DNA of 64,000 bases, taken from contig CAXKWD010000009.1 of assembly GCA_964059195.1 (NCBI GenBank), positions 91,299,432-91,363,431 on the forward strand, in the 5' to 3' direction. The notes under the pieces are model-generated. The model worked only from the letters and a program-made list of their open reading frames with translations. It did no database searches and was not told the DNA's origin. Of the stretch, positions 1 to 11,447 are shown in pieces. Position 1 is the stretch's first letter; the number at the start of each line of letters is the position of its first letter. The DNA is from Ectobius pallidus (taxonomy: Eukaryota; Arthropoda; Insecta; Blattodea; Ectobiidae). The position numbers and the translations under genes were made by a program.

Positions 1-210
1 GCTGTGGGAATGGTGACCATCTGCTACTGACGTCTTGTGTAACTTACACTGCATGGGGGTCACAAGAAAATTAAGTAAATAACACAAGAAGTTTGCCCCA
101 ACCTACCCAGCCCTTGTCATCACCTCCCTTCAAACCAATGCCACACATATAATCCCGTATGTTTCGGCAAAGAGTCATCCTATACAGCCGTAGTCTAAAG
201 TTCGTAGAGA

Positions 211-358
211 CTGCCTAGCAGGGTTGCCAGATCAGAAACGTAAAACAGTCGTACCAACAACTGAAAGTAGTCGTACGCTAGTTAAAATCGTCGTACACTT
301 TGCGAATTGTCAGGATGATGATGATGATGATGGTGATGGTGATGATGATTGTGATAAC

Positions 359-405
<47 letters not shown>

Positions 406-779
406 AATGATTGCCAAGTGAGGTACTCTGTACAGACATTTTTTCTATAAATGGTGGTTAAAATTTATTTGCTTTTGCAACTTCTATAAATAAATGGACT
501 GAGTTTTATTTGACAGTGGCTATTATAATATTCTTCCATTCATTTAGCGACATGTAGGCATATATAAAATAAACTACGGAAAAAACTTCACTATCCAAAT
601 TGAAAATTCTGCAGTAGATGGCTAAGAAATAAATAGGAAATGGCAGTATAAAATGCTAACAATAAAAATAGTCGTATGAATAGGCATACGACACATGGTT
701 GCGTCGTACGTCGTACAAATCTGTGAAATAGTCGTGTGTTTACGACTATAGTCGTATGTATGGCAACACTGCTGCCTAG
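211..779. mobile_element. hAT-type MITE with perfect 8-bp target site duplication
   Basis: The element spans 219-771. Its ends are CAGGGTTGCCA and the reverse complement of CAGTGTTGCCA (TGGCAACACTG), a hAT-style terminal inverted repeat. It is flanked by the perfect duplication CTGCCTAG at 211-218 and 772-779. The subterminal regions hold many copies of GTCGTAC/GTCGTAT in both orientations, the layout expected of transposase-binding repeats. The centre carries GAT and AAT microsatellites. No coding frame is present, so it is non-autonomous. Confidence 0.85.
316..402. repeat. GAT and AAT microsatellites inside the MITE
   Basis: An imperfect GAT/GGT run at about 316-350 is followed by (AAT)n and then (TTA)n to about 402. 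The translated Asp/Asn-rich peptide across it is a simple-repeat artefact and not a gene. Confidence 0.9.
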
Positions 780-959
780 AGTGATCGCCAATATTAAATA
801 TCTGCTATTTATCTTTATTGGTCAAAATAACATGAAATTATGTTTCCAAAACTATATTTTGAATAGTTTATCATCCGAAAATATATTTATCCGCATTCAG
901 GAAGATTTACTCAGTCAATAATGTTTGTTAACCTTTAAAGAACCAATTTTATACACTGG

Positions 960-1137
960 TTATAATACAGTTTTGAAGTAAAATCATCAGGGGGCCGTAA
1001 ATTTGAAATCGTTGTGGAAAATTTCAGTGGAATAATTGGTTTCCAAGAATGACAGACTTAACATGTGGATAAAAATTCTCAATTTTTGCATAAAGCATTA
1101 CTCTCTTAACTTTACAGCTCTGCTTTTAAATCATTGT
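960..1137. repeat. Diverged dispersed repeat, copy 1
   Basis: This block resembles 31770-31905 over most of its length. Both share runs such as GGAAAATTT, TGGTTTCC, GAATGACA and GCATAAAGCATTACTCT / GTATAAAGCATTACTCT in the same order and orientation. Family unknown; no coding capacity seen. Confidence 0.5.
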
Positions 1138-1304
1138 TAGGGGGCGGATTTCTATGACATGTCATATTTTTCCCCTTCGCATTATTTCAAGTTTCTGACT
1201 AATTTAAACCCGATTCCAAGCATCCTGGTGAAAATGGAACGGCTTTTATTGTGCATGTAACTGTAGGCCTATATTTCGGAAATGTTCAACTATTGTAGCA
1301 TATT

Positions 1305-3071
1305 GGGGAGAGTTGCCGAAGTTGGACCGTTGCCTAAGTTGGACCTCCTTCATATTTCACTATGTGTTAGTAACTTAAACCTTTAAGTTGGCTCTATTGG
1401 TGAGAAATTTTGTCAAGGACGCGTGATCCAACGGTCAGTTGGCTGCAGCCTTTGAAGAAAGAATAACTGCAATTATTGTGTTCTCCTCGTTTGTGTAACA
1501 AGGGTCGCGCTACAAATTATAAGCTATTGTGCAGAGTAAGAGTAGGCAAAATAATTACCTACATTATATTTTACAACTGCCTTTCATTAGTTAATAACTA
1601 GATATCGTAAAACTAGTTTTACATTTTGTGAGTCTTTGTAGTATCATATTTCTTTACATGGCGTCCAGTTGCCGAAGTTGGACCACTACGTGTTTCCTAA
1701 TTTGGACCAACATAACTTCCATTCTTCATATCAGCGTATGGGCAGATTAGGTATATTTGGTATATTTTACATTTTTTTTTATGCAATTTGTTTCCTAGGT
1801 TATTGTTTGTTTCTTATTTGAAGCACTTTAACAGTACAAAACAGTTTGCTTCTAATTTACAAATTATAATTATTGGTTTTGTATAATAGGCCCTGACTAA
1901 CTTACTTGAAATGCCATGAGTGCCTAATAAATTTGTTAAAATACAGGCTCTTTAAAATATTACAATTATTTTTTTTTTATTCACAGTTTTACCATAAGCA
2001 ACCGGTTTCCTAAGTCGGACCATTTACAGACTTCTGAATTTTAAATTGTAGGTCTTGGAGATATATATCTATACAAAATATAATACTACCAGATGAAAGT
2101 GTATAAAATGTAGATTATTATACAATATATTTTGTATCAATTAAATCTCTATCTCTATATATATAAAAGGCTTTGTCCTGACTGACTGAATGAATGACTG
2201 ACTGAATGACAGGAATCAACGTACAGCCTAAACTATAACAGGTAGAGACTTGGAATTTTGACAGTACCTTCGCTTCATAATGTAGGTGCTCACTAAGAAA
2301 GGATTTTGAAAAATTCTGATTCTAAATGCCAAAAATTAAATGTTTTTGGAAATACTTAATCCCTTTTTACATAGAATTATCAAAACAAATTCACAGAACG
2401 TATTGTTACCAGTGGTATCAGGTGGGCTTGGATTAAATTAAATGGATGTTTGACAAATTAGAGAAGGTATCATTACAATTCATATTATCTATATTAATAA
2501 AAGGAATTGTCCTCGATGTCCAGCGAAATCTACTGAACGCAGAGATCTGAAATTTTAAACATAGGTGTGCTGAAGGGTCGGAAAATGCACCTCGAAGCCG
2601 GAATTTTAATTTTAGTTTTCGTTCGTGAGTTATGAGTGAAAAACTGGCAAAAAACGTGCATTTTTTGCGTTTTCAAAACATAAGTTTTTAGTTATACATT
2701 TCAATGTCAAATCAATTACAGTTGGCTTTGGCTATTTTTGTCAAACCTTGAAAACAAAACTTTCGCGATCGCTTGAATGTTGTAAGTCCTAAATATGGTC
2801 AAACGTTGTTTTATTTGGACGAATCTCACTATACAGAGGTTTTCTTGGCCAAGAAACTCGAATCTGAGGTCGCTTTTACCAGTCGATGCTATCTGATCGT
2901 GGTACTACCATGCGATTTAGGTGTAAATAAATGTAATGATTTAACTATTATGCTCTTAATTTTTAATTCTTGAAATAATTATCGCGGGCGAAGCCGCGGG
3001 CACATGCTAGTACAAAATAAAGGCGTGGGGTAACAAAATATTAAATCGGTCCAACATAGGCAACCTTCCCC
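1305..3071. mobile_element. TIR DNA transposon nested in the MITE
   Basis: The left end reads GGGGAGAGTTGCCGAAGTTG and the right end, reverse-complemented, GGGGAAGGTTGCCTATGTTG, both continuing into GACCG. The same core recurs internally (about 1330, 1668, 1693, 2010) as variants of TTGCCGAAGTTGGACC. The sister copy at 26440-26460 shows the equivalent empty site. No transposase frame was found. A Helitron-like segment has inserted inside it. Superfamily not assigned; Tc1/mariner- or Tigger-like MITEs are possible. Confidence 0.65.
2146..3010 (+). mobile_element. Helitron-like non-autonomous element(s)
   Basis: The 3' end has a GC-rich hairpin (GCGGGCGAAGCCGC) about 11 bp before a CTAG terminus followed by T, as in Helitrons. 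Two candidate 5' ends exist, both A followed by TC: about 2146 (TCTCTATCTC...) and 2488 (TCTATATTAATAAAAGG). The shorter version, 2488-3010, is 523 bp. The internal motif with ATCTGAAATTTT and GCACCTCGAAGCC recurs near 11 kb and in tandem near 52.1-52.5 kb. No Rep/helicase frame is present. Confidence 0.6.
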
Positions 3072-3378
3072 TTTTAGTATGAATGTGCATATTTAGGTCA
3101 TATTTTTGGCATATTTGTTTGCATATTAAAGAAATTTTGAAGTTTCATATCATATTTTGTAAATTTTGCATTATAATGATACTTTTTGAGAACTTACAGA
3201 TATTTTATGTAATTAAAACTATATTTTAATAAAATGTATTGCAATGAAACTTAAAAATGTACACAATGTGTAAGTGGTAAAGTCATATTTTAAATTTTAT
3301 TGGTCATATTTTAATGTTCTTTAGGTCATAAATGCATGCATATATCCTATTTTTTAGGTCATTGAAATCCGCCCCCTA

Positions 3379-5837
3379 ATAATTATATTTTATGAAATTC
3401 GCTATCTCATTTATTAATTTGCATACGGCAGTTTTTGTCCGACCTTAATTAAATCTCTTAGTTTCGAATTTTTAGAACACCTTGTAACTGATAGACGGCA
3501 GGCGAGAAAGGTGTAAAGGGAACAGAGCTTCCCTTGGACACTTTTACCTCAAAGCAAAACTCGTTAAAACATGCGTTATGTACTCACTTACTTATGTATT
3601 ACTATTGTATTACAATATTAAATTACAATTCTGTAATTACAATATTAAAATTAACACGAAGAGAATTGGTTTGTTTTAAATTCGAGTTGTTGGCTGCGCA
3701 GTTTGAATTTCAATTTTGAATTTTTGTTTGTTTCGTCGTGCATACTGGTTCTTCTTTATTTTATACCTTTATTTCGTCGGATTTGTATGGAACATTTTTT
3801 TTAATTATACGAATTACCACTGTAAGGTGATCTAGTTGTAAGTCAGCCGCCGTGTAGTATGGATATGACAAGATGCGAACAGCATTCTTACGTCAAAATA
3901 GTCACTAAGTTATCCAATATTTATATTTTAATTGCATAAATTGTTTTAAATATTGACGATACATAACCTGTGGAAGCATGATGACTGAACAAAGTGTTGT
4001 GTATAAAGATTTTCTTATATATATGGATATATATATATACACATACACATAGGCTACATATATATATATATATATAAATTTAAAAGAAACATAATCTGAA
4101 CAGGTGAACGTGTGGTATATAAACTGCTATAAACAATTTACATTTTGAATGCCCTGAAGATGGCATTAATGTCGAAAGGCTTAGGCTGCATAATTATATT
4201 CAAGTTTATTGATCTGATGGTTTGAATTACATATTTTATTTTATTTTACCTAAAAGAGAAATGACAGAAAATACCACTAGAAGCTGATGGAAATGCTGGG
4301 GAATAATGCCCATCCGCACCGTACTTTAAGGGATTATGGAGTGGGTATATTGTGTGCTTTCATGCTTCCAATACCGCAAGTCATTAGAGTGGCACGATGC
4401 AGTCGCGTATGAATTTTTATGGATGTCTGTTTCCTTCACTATGCTACATCTAGTACTCTAATCTGCATGAGCCTATACTGGGTACATACATTCCATACCT
4501 TGGCATTTCATGTTTTGTGTGTTTCAATTTTTTTTTAAATGGTTCCACATTTTCAAAATGAAAAGATAGTTGTCATGGTTTATGTCCCATCTCTCGCATT
4601 TTCCTCGACTACCAGTCCCTTCACAATCTGTATCGCTAAGATAAGCAAAGCGGAGAAAGTTAAATTTTAATATCAGTAGAAGAAAGTACCCGAATGATAC
4701 ACGTAGAACTTATCATGAATACTGTATTAATATTCTTAGGCACTAGTGTAGGCCTATTAATAATATGCATTTTTTATGATCTGAGGAATTGGGAAGGAAT
4801 TTAGTTCATTTTCATGAGACTGGTTTTATTTGCCTGATAATACTTCTGATAAAATATCAGCCGAAATAGCTGGAGATAACAATCGTTGGGTTTACTGTTG
4901 ATTCGCCTGCCGAAGTTAATTGAAGTGCTCAGTTTTGTAACTAAATAAGTTTCATCCCTTTCCCAGCAGCCCCTTTCTGCTGGTCGGTAGCACCCTGGAA
5001 TTGAGGTTCCGGACGAATTACTGTGACAGCGGGGAGACAAGATCTCGTGGTTGATACAGGGCCTGCAGTAGCAGTTTCTAACAAGAAAATGGGAAAAATC
5101 CACATCAATTGATCAAATCTAAGCAAGCAGCAGTCGCCCCCAGCCTAGCTTGCCCGGAGGATGAGGGGACATTCTCATGTGAAATGCGACGGAAGAAATC
5201 GTTTGAGGGTGGCAGCCGGACTTTATGCTAAATAACCCACCACCATAATAACCTTCTCCACCCCCTTATATTGTTGATTGACCATGGATAATTCAAAAGT
5301 ACCCACTGGTCATGTTTTGGTATGCAGGTCCATCTTCTTCCCACCCCCACAAAATATTTAGTAATTTTTTTTCTTTCCCTTACTTGAGGGGAAATTGCTG
5401 AGATATTTTTAGGACAGACAATAAGGCATCTCTGCGATCTGAAGAAAAATAGTTACGATCAACCTGGCTAAAAACATATTCCTCGTGCATTTTTCAAGTG
5501 AAACTGAAATACTGTGGAAGATACTGGTATCTACTATCTATGAGAAAATCATAAATGCCTACATGTCTTGATCAGGCTTCAACAACTATTACATTCTTAG
5601 TGATGAAACCTTTTTCTTGGTAGTTGTTTGTATGTAAGCCGTGTACAATTTGTATTCAATAGGCTCAATCTGTTGAGTTGATAAAGGTTAAATCAGGTTT
5701 GCGCCTAAGACGTCATAGATGTGTAATAGAATCGTCATAGTTTGGACATGGAGGCGGTATTTTTTTGTCCGGAACGTGGAAAAAAAACAGTTGACTGCAC
5801 TGGTATCTATCTATAGCAGAGACCTCAATATAAAGTG
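3379..5837. other. No supported gene
   Basis: AT-rich sequence with a TA dinucleotide run near 4017-4076. At 4149-4180 there is a short CTGAAGA...GAAA motif discussed as a finding. Open frames here are short and without recognisable domains. Confidence 0.6.
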
Positions 5838-5945
5838 TCGGCCTGGGTGGCGCAGTTAGTATCGCGCTTGCTTTCTGTGTTCAAGGTTGCGGGTTCGATC
5901 CCGGTCCAGGTCGATGACATTTGAGGAGTGGACTTTCAAAACGCA
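5838..5945 (+). mobile_element. tRNA-derived SINE head
   Basis: A pol III promoter pair is visible: an A box in TGGCGCAGTTAGTATCGCG and a B box in GGGTTCGATCCCGG, about 40 bp apart. The sequence GGCCTGGGTGGCGCAG through CCAGGTCGATG resembles tRNA-derived SINE heads of insects, including Blattodea. It has no clean cloverleaf, so it is not called a tRNA gene. The 3' body fades out after about 5945. Confidence 0.75.
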
Positions 5946-8239
5946 GTTATTGTACAAGTTGCCTTAAGAATGGTTATATTACAGCAAAGTCAATCGCAAT
6001 CACAGATAACCTATTGACCATCTTGATTGTTTTACTACAATAACGTTTTTCATCCATTTCTCGATCATGCTATCATGGTAGAAACTAGAACTTTCTACGC
6101 CCAGTGCCGGTAAACCTACCTGCGTCATTTTCTTATTTCCTGCACTATTTACCACACATATTTGCTAGCTGAAAGTCTACATTGCTAATCTCACCTGTTT
6201 TTACTTTCTTTTAAATTCTCTGTATTGACTTATACGGTAATTTGTCAGGCAACTTTGATGCAAGTCCGTTGTCTTGGGATTTTACCCAAACTAACTAGAG
6301 TACAGCTAACTAATTAAAATTAATTACCCTATTTTTGACGTAAGTATTTTTATGCACTTTTTCTTATCGTATAAAAAATAGTATTCGATGCATGTGTATG
6401 AAGTTCACAACTGAATCTCGGAAATAGAAAATACTCGATTTAATTTATTTTTTCCTAACTTTTCCTTGATTCTGTTCAAACACACACTCCACACGAGTAT
6501 CGCAATATAATTTTATGTAGGCTAATGTCTTAACAAGGCTGACAGGCAGCGTAGAGTATGTGTATCTTGCCAATACATTCAGTCGTTTACGCAGGGATGA
6601 TTAGTAACTTTCTTCCATAGCCTTTGCATATTTTATGATAAAAATCTTACAATGTTTATTAGTAATGCTGATTGTGTTTGTAAAGAGTGTGATTCACATT
6701 TGAAGCATTTAGTTTTATAAGGGTCTAAGGGTCGTATTGAGTAGAAAACAAGACATAGACCCACAGAAAGACGTGCCGGAGATAGACCCAGCGCTATATC
6801 TTGGAATTTATTGCTACTAACGTGACTTTCCCTGGACCTTGGATCTAATTTTTTTTTTTTTTTTTATATCTTCGAACTTACTTAAGAAAGACTTTCAAAT
6901 GATATGCTTTAAAAGAAAATTTATTTTCTTTTAAAGTATTTGACTACCCCTTTTGCGCTCTTAGACGAATAAATATCTGATATACTTAGCCTACTAACAG
7001 AGTGGTCGCTTTTACTACGGTTAATAACTGTGATCTTTCTAATTAACTCTATGATAGGCTGCGATTTTATTCGGATTTTAGAAAGAATCTAGCAGAATTG
7101 ACAGAATTTAGATTATGTGCATGATAATTTGAAAAAAAAAGCCAAGTTATCCCATCGTGCCTGACTACAAAAAACGCATTCAACTTGTTGCTTTCAGTCT
7201 TTCGGAAAGATTCGATTTATTCTTCAATGACAAAGTATTTGGTGAAGGGGAAATTATACATGAGAGTCTGTACAAAATGTAGCCTATACGTAGGTACTCA
7301 TAATATGTATAAACATTTTCTCACTGGTTAGCTCATGGACTGCAGACACAAATATTTATGCATGAACGGGAATCAAAACCGCGACCCTTTGGAGCATTCC
7401 ACACAACGCTGGTCATTAAACATTCATTACTGGTAATGTTTTCAGGTGTGGTGGTCTAAAAGCTGTTTATTTATGTAATTTGTGGTTTTGTGAAATGTTT
7501 TTGATATATAATTATTACACAGGCAATTTGGACTTTTATAGGTTTTACCCCATCAACAGCCATTTTGGCTTTGTCCATTGAAATTAACCCTATGCCATAC
7601 ATTACAGACCGATATTATATTTTAATGCACTTTAATAGCTTTGCACTTTAATGCATTGACAAAGCTTTTAGCATTTCTGTTTGTAGGCAACGTTTCGTAC
7701 AAGAACACAGCGTTATGCAAATATCCAATAAGTTCTTTCTACCAGGATAGGCCTAGAGGCAACAATCTATGTGAAAATATTCGGCCTTAGTTATCACAGT
7801 CCTAGGAATGTTTTCATAAGAGTTCGTTATGAGAATACGGTAATTAATTTTCTAAACCAAATTTCATTGCAGTAAATAAACATTAAAGTGGATTAATTAA
7901 TTATAATTTCATTTTGTTTAATTTTATTTTATTTTCCTCTGTTTTGTTTTTCATTGTTTATTTATCAAGTTACCGCTATTATCATTAGAGCCTATAATTT
8001 TATTTTACCATACATTCCTTTACTTCGATTAATTTTAGTTTTTCAGGATTGGTAGATTACAAGTAGCTTATTACCCATTGTCTTCCTCTCCCCTGTGTGT
8101 AGTTATGTGAAACTTATGGGTGTATTGCCCATTTCTTATCTACGTGCACCACTGTGTAATCCGGAAAGAGACATGCAAAATCTGAAAAATTCGCATACAT
8201 GTATTAGCCTATATATTACATACGAGTATAATACTTGTA
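5946..8239. other. No supported gene
   Basis: AT-rich sequence. A T run lies at about 6849-6866 and a 14-bp-arm palindrome (CTTTAAAAGAAAAT and its inverse) at about 6909-6938. At 7325-7390 a weak minus-strand B-box-like GGTTTTGATTCCCG may be a decayed SINE. Confidence 0.5.
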
Positions 8240-8263
8240 TATATAGGTAGGTAAAGTGATCCC

Positions 8264-8550
8264 TATACAGACCATGGAGGTCCAGAGGGTTCCAAGAGGT
8301 TGAGGCTCCCTGATTTTGGACATTGGGCACATGAAGGTGGTAAGGTTGTCAGCCTTACGCACCGGCCGCCTTCACCCCCAGGATTGCTCCTGGTACTCAT
8401 TTCTGTTAGAGGCTGAGTCGACCCCAGGGCCATAGTGCCACCAGAAGGATTAAGCCAATTGAAAAATCTCAACGACCTCATCGGGAATCGAACCCGCGAC
8501 CTTCCGGTTTGTAGCGCAGCGACTCAACCACTACGCTACAGCGTACCCCA
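8264..8550 (-). mobile_element. tRNA-derived SINE, family A, minus copy
   Basis: Read on the minus strand it starts near 8550 with an A box (TAGCGTAGTGGTTGAG) and a B box (GGGTTCGATTCCCG). It continues through a body with CAATTGGCTTAATCCTTCTG and ends in CCATGGTCTGTATAGGGA followed by a TTTACC-type tail. A second copy in opposite orientation lies at 9732-10042. Confidence 0.85.
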
Positions 8551-8639
8551 CATGTATATATAAGTTATTATATATTATATATTCTGTATTTACCTATATG
8601 TGTGTAGGCCTATATAGGCCTATGTAATTATATAATATA

Positions 8640-9047
8640 TATATTTTTTTTGTGCCCACCCTTACCCCCGGAGTGCCAAGCAATTAAGCCTAAACCTCCG
8701 GTCAGACCAAATTTTGGTAACCATATGTGATGTGTGTATACCTATTGTGCCCTTATGTACATACGTAGGGGATGTTGATGGTGTGACGTGTTTGGGCTGA
8801 GTACTTGAGTCTTTGTACTTTGGCGCAGGATAGACCTAAGTGCGGATGGTCTTATGTGCAATATCTCCCCGAGTGTATTTTTTTTTTTTTTTAGTGACAT
8901 GTAGTTATGTATTCTAGAGAATTGTAGTGCGTGTATCTGTTTGAGGGGATTATTGACCAGTCCGGCATTCGCCTAAGAACGAGGGAAACCCCTCAAAAAA
9001 CTCGTTCGGACTGGAGCAGTGGCCAAATGACCGTCTACTTTGGTGTG
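8640..9047 (-). mobile_element. 3' UTR and tail of a LINE (with 9048-9641)
   Basis: On the minus strand this follows the LINE stop codon and ends in GGGTAAGGGTGGGCAC plus a short A-rich tail. The terminal 200 bp recur on the + strand at 62048-62242 and partly on the minus strand at about 37890-37950, which identifies it as a mobile LINE 3' end. Confidence 0.75.
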
Positions 9048-9641
9048 TTAATTTACTATAGACTTTTCGAGAAGTGCTGTTTTTGCAAAGGTTTTAAGTG
9101 CTGGGAAGGTGTTTTTACGCGTCCAGAACGTGAGGTCCGGTGCCCAGGCTTCCTCTTCTGCCCTAGCGGCTTCGTGGAGGAGTAGTCGAGCTTCTCGATA
9201 TCGAGGAAAAGTATACAGCATATGATACATGGTGTCTGGTTCGCTGTCCTCACAAGCGCATAGATCGTCGTCTGTGAGATTGAAACGGATTAAGTTAGCG
9301 GCAAAGTTGCCGTGGCCAGTTAATACCTGTGTGACGAAGTGGTCCAATTTAATCCAAGGCATTTTAAGTCTATTTCTGATATTTGGGAAAAAGTCACGAG
9401 TGATTCTACCATTTTGGGCAACTACCCATTTTTGCTGCCAAATATCTATTAACTGTGAGTGAATGCGTTCATAAAGATGTGATCGATATAAGCTCTCAAA
9501 TTCCCTTGGTCCGATTTGAAGGGCACCTAATTGAACATTAATTTGCTTCCGCACTTTGTACCTGGCTATCCGTTCCTCAAGCAGGAGATCAACAGGAAGA
9601 ACACCAGCAATGACTGGTAGAGCATCATTCGAAATATAGGC
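9048..9641 (-). pseudogene. 5'-truncated LINE: C-terminal part of a non-LTR reverse transcriptase polyprotein
   Basis: The open frame on the minus strand begins within the element near 9641 with NDALPVIAGVLPVDLLLEER, a block typical of the region after the RT domain in R1/jockey-type LINEs. It continues to a Cys/His-type patch (LCACEDSEPDTMYHMLYTF, then PRY) resembling the C-terminal zinc-finger-like domain, and stops at 9048. The RT catalytic core and endonuclease are absent. About 198 codons are open without a stop, so the copy may be fairly young. The first ATG at 9554 is not the real start. Clade assignment is tentative. Confidence 0.8.
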
Positions 9642-9720
9642 CTATAATATAATATCATATTATGATATTTTTCCTTGTAGTAGGGACTGGTCGGCTGGTA
9701 AATTATGTAGGCCTACTTCT

Positions 9721-10053
9721 CTTCGTTGACTGGGGTAGCCTATGCCGTATCGAAGTTGATGAAGTGCTGCGCTACAAACCGGAAGGTCGCGGGTTCGGTC
9801 CCCGATGAAGTCGTTGAAGTTTTTCAATTGGCTTAATCCTTCTGGTGGCACTATGACCCTGGGGTCGACTCAGCCTCTAACAGAAATTAGTTCCAGGAGC
9901 ATTCCTGGGGGTAAAGGCGACCGGTGCATAAGTCTGACAACCTCACCACTTTCACGCACCGATTGTCTATAAATCTGGGAGCTTTAACCACCTGGAACCC
10001 CCTGAACCTCCATGGTCTGTAATAGGGAACACTTTACTTTTACTTCGTTGACT
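9721..10053 (+). mobile_element. tRNA-derived SINE, family A, plus copy with target site duplication
   Basis: The SINE fills 9732-10042 and has the same head (B box GGGTTCGGTCCCCG), body and CCATGGTCTGTAA end as the copy at 8264-8550. It is flanked by the 11-bp direct repeat CTTCGTTGACT at 9721-9731 and 10043-10053, a target-primed retroposition signature. The 5' A-box region is degraded. Confidence 0.85.
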
Positions 10054-10274
10054 AGAGCAGGCTGTTGTTCATTTGATTCTACCATCACCGACATATCAGT
10101 AATATAATATTAAATATGTAGCCTACAGTATTATATAAGGATTTATTAAACACACTTGTATGTCGAAAGATTCATACATCAGAATTCCATCAGGCCTCAC
10201 GGTTATGTTACTGATCTTACAGTGAGGGTAGAATCAAATGAACGTCAGCCTGCTGTAGCCTGCTGTAGAATGCA

Positions 10275-10476
10275 GAATTTACCCTACTATCTATCTATTT
10301 TCTTCCCGCGTAGGAGCAGAGGCGGGTTGGGAACGACCCTAAGCACGTAGGCCACATCTGCGGACCCTTTGTGCCAACCCCTTGGGAATGGGATTATTGG
10401 CATGCCCAAAGGCCCCCCGAAGCAGATCCCACCGCGAGCCCCTACGAAACTCCCCAACATCCAGGAATTTACCCTA
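10275..10476 (-). mobile_element. Small retroposon (about 178 bp) with 12-bp target site duplication
   Basis: GAATTTACCCTA occurs at 10275-10286 and 10465-10476. Between them lies a GC-rich insert, unlike the AT-rich surroundings. Its left edge is CTATCTATCTATTTT, which on the minus strand is an (ATAG)n 3' tail, so the insert is minus-oriented. No A or B box was recognised, so it may be a 5'-truncated SINE or LINE end. Confidence 0.7.
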
Positions 10477-11030
10477 TTGCTACTGGAGCTAAAGACACAA
10501 TACTCGCCTCTTTGTAAATTTCTGCATGTGATTCCACCTTGGAAGAGACCTGGTATTATAAATTGTGTCCCTCAGCATACTGATCAACCATGTATTCTCC
10601 ATTATACGAAATATACTTGTTCATTTTTTGTTATCGTGTTACTTGTTTTGACTGCTTTTTAAATTACGTTCTGTCTGTTTTCTTTTTGTTCCACGAACAT
10701 ATTGTACATAATGCTTTCACCATTATGATTCTTATGGGGAATGATGAAGGGTTCCTAAAAATAAATAATATAAATATCTTACATAATATTTGAGCTGGTG
10801 TTACCGTGTATACTCAACGTCACCTATTAACAAGACCGTATTCAATTGTGAAATTAATGCCATAGCAACCGGGAAAGAAAAGCATAGCTGAAATTGGTCT
10901 TTTGCAATTTTGGCCTAACACATCAATTTGTCGAATGCTTCTATTTTGTTAACCCGCCCTTCTTGATTAATTTGTTTATAACAATACAGCACACCAGAAG
11001 TATGATTTTTTATATAAGTGGTTAGAAGGG
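10477..11030. other. No supported gene
   Basis: AT-rich sequence. Two overlapping short frames rich in Phe/Ile show no recognisable domain. Confidence 0.5.
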
Positions 11031-11388
11031 AATCATGAATGCATGCCTAAATGGGAAAACATTGAATGATTTGGACGAAACTCACTATGCAGGGGCTTTT
11101 TGGACTAGGGAACTCGAATCTGAGGTCTTTTTCCCCAGACGGCACACTTTAATCATGAAATGAACCTTGAAGCAGAGGGTTTAGCTTTTTAATCAATCAT
11201 TTTAATTGTTTAAGCATGATTTGGGTAAGGTTCATGAAACTGTGGTTCTTTTTAATCGTTTCATTTCGAATATCTATGCCCATATGGCAGCACAAGATTA
11301 GTTTTATTCTTTTAATGATTTGTCTTTACTACATAAAATAATATAATTAAGAATTAAATTATTTATTCATGCGTTTATGTAAAAAGAT

Positions 11389-11389
11389 G

Positions 11390-11445
<56 letters not shown>

Positions 11446-11447
11446 TA
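11389..11447. repeat. (TTTC)n microsatellite
   Basis: About 14 tandem TTTC units. They are continuous with the 3' end of the minus-strand SINE and most likely expanded from its A-rich tail. Confidence 0.95.

Larger units (their letters stand above)
1138..3378. mobile_element. hAT-type MITE, copy interrupted by a nested transposon
   Basis: The ends are TAGGGGGCGGATTTCTATGA and its inverted counterpart ATCCGCCCCCTA. Flanking octamers are ATCATTGT and ATAATTAT (6 of 8 match), a decayed hAT-type duplication. The interior repeats GGTCATATTTT. The uninterrupted sister at 26286-26734 is 449 bp, so about 1.77 kb of this copy (1305-3071) is a later insertion. Confidence 0.75.
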
